Assembly (NCBI GenBank): GCA_001513185.1 | Contig: LFST01000025.1 | Span: 2,986 to 35,992 of the forward strand | Source of the DNA: Candidatus Fermentithermobacillaceae bacterium DTU015 | GTDB lineage: Bacteria > Bacillota > Sulfobacillia > Fermentithermobacillales > Fermentithermobacillaceae | Direction: 5' to 3' | DNA: 33,007 nt | Shown: piece after piece, positions 30,006 to 33,007 of the stretch | Position numbering within the stretch: the first letter of the stretch is position 1 | Layout of the letters: every line of letters starts with the position of its first letter | The notes under the pieces: model-generated | Database searches by the model: none | The model's input: the letters and a program-made list of their open reading frames with translations, nothing else | Told to the model about the DNA's origin: nothing | Translations under genes and position numbers: made by a program

Positions 30006-31033
30006 ATACCGGGGCAACCGCAAGTACCGTCGTGGCAGTTGACCTTATGGGGGGTGACCAAGCCCCTGATGCACCGATCCAAGGATGCATTGCCGCCCTG
30101 GAAAAAGGTGTTAGCATTTTGGCCTTAGGAGATGCCGGTGCTTTAGCCCGGTTAAGGAGCCACGGGGACTACCCCAACCTTAAGACCATGGAGTGCAGCG
30201 AGGTCATTACCCAGGATGACCCGCCGGTGATGGCGATACGGCGCAAGCAGGATTCCACAATCGTGCGGGGACTTTCTGCGGTGAAGGCAGGGCAGGCAGG
30301 GGCTTTTGTCTCGGCAGGGTCTACCGGGGCCCTTGTTGCAGGAGGTGCGCTGATTGTGAGGCGTGCCAAGGGCATCGATCGTCCCTGCTTGGGTATGGTG
30401 TTGCCTTCCCGGAACAAGCGGGGTCGGGGTGTGCTTTTTGTGGACTTGGGCGCTTCGTCGGATGTGCGCCCTGAAACCTTGGTTGAATTTGGGCTCATGG
30501 GCAAGATATACGCGGAACGGGTCTTGGGATGGGATGACCCTAGGGTAGCCTTACTTAATATCGGGACAGAGAAACAAAAAGGCAGCATGATTGCTAGGAA
30601 GGCCTACACCCTGATGGAAAACGCCCCCCTGAATTTTGTCGGGAACATTGAGGCCCGGGATGTGTTCTTTGGAAAAGCCGACGTGGTGGTGACCGACGGG
30701 TTTACCGGAAACGTGTTCCTCAAGACCTGTGAGGGGACCGTGTTGTTCCAACTGGAGGCCATAAAGGAGGGAGTCCACCACAGCGGCATAATGTCAAAGT
30801 TAGGCGCTTTGCTCATGAAACCTGTATTCCGCAAGGTTCATGAAACACTGGATTATTCCGCCTACGGGGGCGCCCCCCTGTTGGGTTTGGAAGGTTGTGT
30901 GGTTAAATGTCACGGTTCCTCAGATGGCAGGGCCATTGCTAATGGGATAGGCCAGGCCCTCAAATTTGTGTCCAATGATGTGGCTGCTATCATTTCTGAA
31001 ACCATAGCGCAGATCCATGAACAAAATGCCTGA
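30002..31033 (+). CDS. plsX: Phosphate acyltransferase PlsX
   Basis: A 343-residue PlsX, which converts acyl-ACP and phosphate to acyl-phosphate for PlsY. It shows VAVDLMGGDQAPDAPI, SAGSTGALVAGG, LLNIGTEKQKGS and DVVVTDGFTGNVFLKTCEG, and ends in the usual YGGAPLLGLEGCVVKCHGSSD block. GTG 30002 has GGGGGAG upstream and overlaps the fapR stop (GTGA). Typical Firmicute operons continue with fabH or fabD; here degV comes next. Confidence 0.96.
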   Translation: MNTGATASTVVAVDLMGGDQAPDAPIQGCIAALEKGVSILALGDAGALARLRSHGDYPNLKTMECSEVITQDDPPVMAIRRKQDSTIVRGLSAVKAGQAGAFVSAGSTGALVAGGALIVRRAKGIDRPCLGMVLPSRNKRGRGVLFVDLGASSDVRPETLVEFGLMGKIYAERVLGWDDPRVALLNIGTEKQKGSMIARKAYTLMENAPLNFVGNIEARDVFFGKADVVVTDGFTGNVFLKTCEGTVLFQLEAIKEGVHHSGIMSKLGALLMKPVFRKVHETLDYSAYGGAPLLGLEGCVVKCHGSSDGRAIANGIGQALKFVSNDVAAIISETIAQIHEQNA

Positions 31034-31051
31034 TCCGGCTTGGACGGATCA
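31031..31051 (+). other. Stem-loop at the plsX stop codon
   Basis: TGATCCG and CGGATCA form a perfect 7-bp stem with a 7-base loop; the plsX TGA is part of it. No T-run follows, so it more probably stabilises or marks the mRNA than terminates it. Confidence 0.4.
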
Positions 31052-31072
31052 GCTTGGGAAAGGAGCATATAG

Positions 31073-31936
31073 ATGGCTCAAGTTAAGATCGTGACCGACA
31101 GTGCCCAGGACTTTGAACCTAAGTTGCTAGAGAGTCTGGGGATCACTGTTGTACCTCTAAACGTGCATTTTGGGGATGAGAGTTTCAAAGACGGATACGA
31201 ACTGCGAGGCAAAGCTTTCTATGAGAAACTCGAGTCTTCTACAGAAATCGCCCGTACCTCACAACCGTCTCCTTGGGACTTTGAACAGGTTTTTGCCAGG
31301 CTGACTGAAGACGGATCAGCTGTGCTGGCAATCACCCTTTCATCGGCCCTGAGCGGTACTTATCAATCTGCAATCATAGCAAGGCAAGCGCTGCCTGACA
31401 GGCAGATTGAAGTAATCGACTCCAAGAGCGCGTCGGGAATGTACGGTATGATGGCGATCCTTGCCCAGGAGATGGCTGATCAGGGCAAATCCCTCGCTGA
31501 AATCGCGGCGTCGGTCAAACGTATGAGCGAAAATGCAGTTACGGTTTTCTGCGTAGATACCCTGGATTACCTGGCGAGGAACGGCAGGATTGGAAAAGCG
31601 GCGCATTTTCTGGGCACCCTGCTTAACATGAAGCCCGTGCTGTCCCTTGACAAGGAAGGATACGTGACTGCATTGGAAAGAGTAAGGGGCAAGGAAAAGG
31701 ACAGGGTGATCCGGAGGATGGTTGAAATAACCAAGGAGTGGCTGGCAGGAGAAGACGAGATTTACCTTGGCATTTCCCATGCCAACGCCCCCAATGAAGC
31801 TGCTGTCCTCAAGGAGCAGGCTCAAAGCGCGTTTAGAGTCGCCAGGTTGTTTGAAACCGAAATCGGAGCAGTAATCGGTACCCATACCGGCCCTGGCACC
31901 CTTGCAGTATTTGCCATCCCTGTAAGGTGCCTGTGA
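31073..31936 (+). CDS. DegV family fatty-acid-binding protein (FakB-like)
   Basis: A 287-residue DegV protein. It shows VTDSAQDFEPKLL, VVPLNVHFGDESFKDG, the lipid-binding RTSQPSPWDFEQVF and SSALSGTYQSAIIA, EVIDSKSASGMYGMM, and a closing GAVIGTHTGPGTLAVF. DegV/FakB proteins hold a fatty acid while FakA phosphorylates it. Its place between plsX and fabD, together with fakA at 19416-21086, supports a FakB role (inference). The ATG has AAAGGAG 9 bases upstream. Acyl chain preference cannot be read from the sequence. Confidence 0.92.
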   Translation: MAQVKIVTDSAQDFEPKLLESLGITVVPLNVHFGDESFKDGYELRGKAFYEKLESSTEIARTSQPSPWDFEQVFARLTEDGSAVLAITLSSALSGTYQSAIIARQALPDRQIEVIDSKSASGMYGMMAILAQEMADQGKSLAEIAASVKRMSENAVTVFCVDTLDYLARNGRIGKAAHFLGTLLNMKPVLSLDKEGYVTALERVRGKEKDRVIRRMVEITKEWLAGEDEIYLGISHANAPNEAAVLKEQAQSAFRVARLFETEIGAVIGTHTGPGTLAVFAIPVRCL

Positions 31937-31959
31937 CTACGGAAGCAGGGGTGTAAGCG

Positions 31960-32904
31960 TTGTCCAGGGTTGCTTGGGTGTTTCCAGGACAGGGCTGCCA
32001 GTATCCGGGGATGGGTAAGCAGCTTTACGACAATTACGCAGTTGCAAGAGAAACCTTTGAGACTGCAGATGAGGTCTTAGGGTTTAGACTGTCCGAACTG
32101 ATCTTCAGTGGCCCTGCAGACGAACTTATACTTACTCATAACGCCCAACCTGCGATTCTTGTGGTGAGTGTGGCTTGTGCACGAGTGCTCAGGTCTTTGG
32201 GACTCCGGCCCCACATGGTGGCCGGCTTCAGCCTAGGTGAATACACGGCCTTGGTCGTGGCAGAAAGCCTGGCTTTTGAGGATGCAGTGGCCCTCACCCG
32301 CCGGCGGGGGCTGTACATGCAAGAAGCGTGCCCGCCGGGCACAGGCAGTATGGCGGCGGTTATGGGTATGGCTTATGCTGAGTTGGAAGCCATATGTTTC
32401 GCCGCTTCCAAGCATGGTGTGGTTACAAGTGCCAATTACAATTGCCCCGGACAGATCGTGATTTCCGGCGAGACCAATGCTGTAGCCCATGTGTGCAAGA
32501 CGGTTGCAGAAAGGGGAGGCAGGACGGTTCCGATTCCTGTGAGCGCCCCGTTCCATTCCCCCCTTATGGAACCGGCTGCCAGGAAATTGCAAGCGGACCT
32601 GGAGAGGATCCAGATAAGGCCTCCTTCGGTACCGGTGTATACCAACGTAACGGGTAAGACGGTATCTTGTCCGCAGGAGATCAAGCAGACTCTCGTGAGG
32701 CAGGTAACATCGCCTGTGCTGTGGCAGGTGGCCGTTGAAAACATGATTGGCGACGGAGCTTCTCTGTTTATCGAAGTGGGTCCGGGTAAAGCGCTTTCGG
32801 GGTTCGGCCGGAGGATCGACCCGAAAATCCCGTTTGTAAAGTTCGGCACCCCTGAAGATCTTGATGACGTGCTTGATTCCCACAAGGAGGCTTGGTTAGA
32901 ATGA
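31960..32904 (+). CDS. fabD: Malonyl-CoA:ACP transacylase
   Basis: A 314-residue FabD that loads malonyl groups onto acyl carrier protein. It shows [14 protein letters not shown], the nucleophile serine in [11 protein letters not shown], the malonyl-carboxylate-binding arginine in [11 protein letters not shown], and the catalytic histidine in SAPFHSPLM. The residue before the nucleophile is Phe rather than the usual His (GHSLGE). TTG 31960 follows a G-rich AGGGGTG at 6-7 bases. Its stop overlaps the fabG ATG (ATGA). Confidence 0.95.
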   Translation: MSRVAWVFPGQGCQYPGMGKQLYDNYAVARETFETADEVLGFRLSELIFSGPADELILTHNAQPAILVVSVACARVLRSLGLRPHMVAGFSLGEYTALVVAESLAFEDAVALTRRRGLYMQEACPPGTGSMAAVMGMAYAELEAICFAASKHGVVTSANYNCPGQIVISGETNAVAHVCKTVAERGGRTVPIPVSAPFHSPLMEPAARKLQADLERIQIRPPSVPVYTNVTGKTVSCPQEIKQTLVRQVTSPVLWQVAVENMIGDGASLFIEVGPGKALSGFGRRIDPKIPFVKFGTPEDLDDVLDSHKEAWLE

Positions 32905-33007
32905 TGCTCGATCGTCCTGTAGCTCTGATAACAGGAGCGTCCCGGGGTATTGGGAGGGCTTGCGCAGTGGAGCTGGCCAGGAACGGGTTTGACATCGGCG
33001 TAAACTA
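32901..33007 (+). CDS. fabG: 3-oxoacyl-ACP reductase FabG, partial (runs off window end)
   Basis: The first 35 codons are present: [20 protein letters not shown] is the N-terminal Rossmann NADPH-binding motif (TGASRGIG) of short-chain dehydrogenases, and its place after fabD identifies FabG. The start is ATG 32901 with AAGGAGG 10 bases upstream; ATG 32904 is an alternative. The remaining ~210 residues lie outside the window. Confidence 0.9.
   Translation, partial: MMLDRPVALITGASRGIGRACAVELARNGFDIGVN

Noticed and set aside
1-33007. CRISPR arrays, insertion sequences, prophage, tRNA or rRNA genes
   Set aside because: No repeat-spacer pattern, transposase, integrase or RNA gene signature was seen; the region is collinear core chromosome.

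Overview
The window is a chromosomal segment of an endospore-forming member of the Bacillota (Firmicutes), judged from a SpoVM-like peptide, an alpha/beta-type small acid-soluble spore protein (SASP), the spore protease GPR and YlbJ/SpoVV. The gene order from priA to recG and from fapR to fabG closely follows the Bacillus subtilis ylo/yml block. Several traits are unusual for a Firmicute: an actinobacterial-type integration host factor (mihF) directly before gmk-rpoZ-coaBC-priA, a PriA that has lost its helicase motifs, and a def-fmt fusion. A deep-branching, possibly thermophilic clostridial lineage fits, but I cannot name a genus. More than half of the assigned starts are TTG or GTG.

Layout. 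1-1067 (minus): ylzJ (cut by the window edge) and tepA, normally next to ftsK. 1257-5914: an alpha-glucan island, with a DUF4912 membrane protein and a GH57 branching-type enzyme on minus, divergent from a GH15 glucoamylase-type enzyme on plus. 5974-10346: mihF, gmk, rpoZ, terminator, coaBC, priA. 10415-18534: def-fmt fusion, YugP-type metalloprotease, rsmB, prpC, prkC (PASTA kinase), rsgA, rpe, a small membrane protein and an easily missed spoVM. rpmB follows on minus with its own promoter and a shared terminator. 19042-23149: yloU (Asp23), fakA (yloV), recG. 23293-25272: a spore region with SASP behind a sigma-G-type promoter, convergent gpr with a sigma-F-like promoter, a YdcZ-type transporter, and a probable small RNA on minus. 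25339-29293: coaD, a coiled-coil protein, ylbJ (minus), ylbL without its usual PDZ domain, yceD, rpmF. 29353-33007: a FapR-controlled lipid operon with a clear promoter and FapR operator, then fapR, plsX, degV/fakB, fabD and fabG (cut by the window edge).

How the genes work together. Translation and ribosome maturation genes (def-fmt, rsmB, rsgA, rpmB, rpmF) are interleaved with a Ser/Thr phosphatase-kinase pair (PrpC/PrkC). FakA together with DegV/FakB would phosphorylate fatty acids, and PlsX handles the same acyl-phosphate pool; FapR, sensing malonyl-CoA, probably controls that operon. SpoVM, SASP, GPR, YlbJ and the candidate RNA are scattered among housekeeping genes. CoaBC and CoaD supply CoA, used by the lipid operon.

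The most notable observations are the helicase-dead PriA, Cys-to-Ser in the CoaC active site, the Def-Fmt fusion, a gmk reading frame running 167 nt into rpoZ, the actinobacterial-type mihF-gmk synteny, a candidate CsfG-like RNA with anti-Shine-Dalgarno stretches, and a YlbL lacking PDZ.
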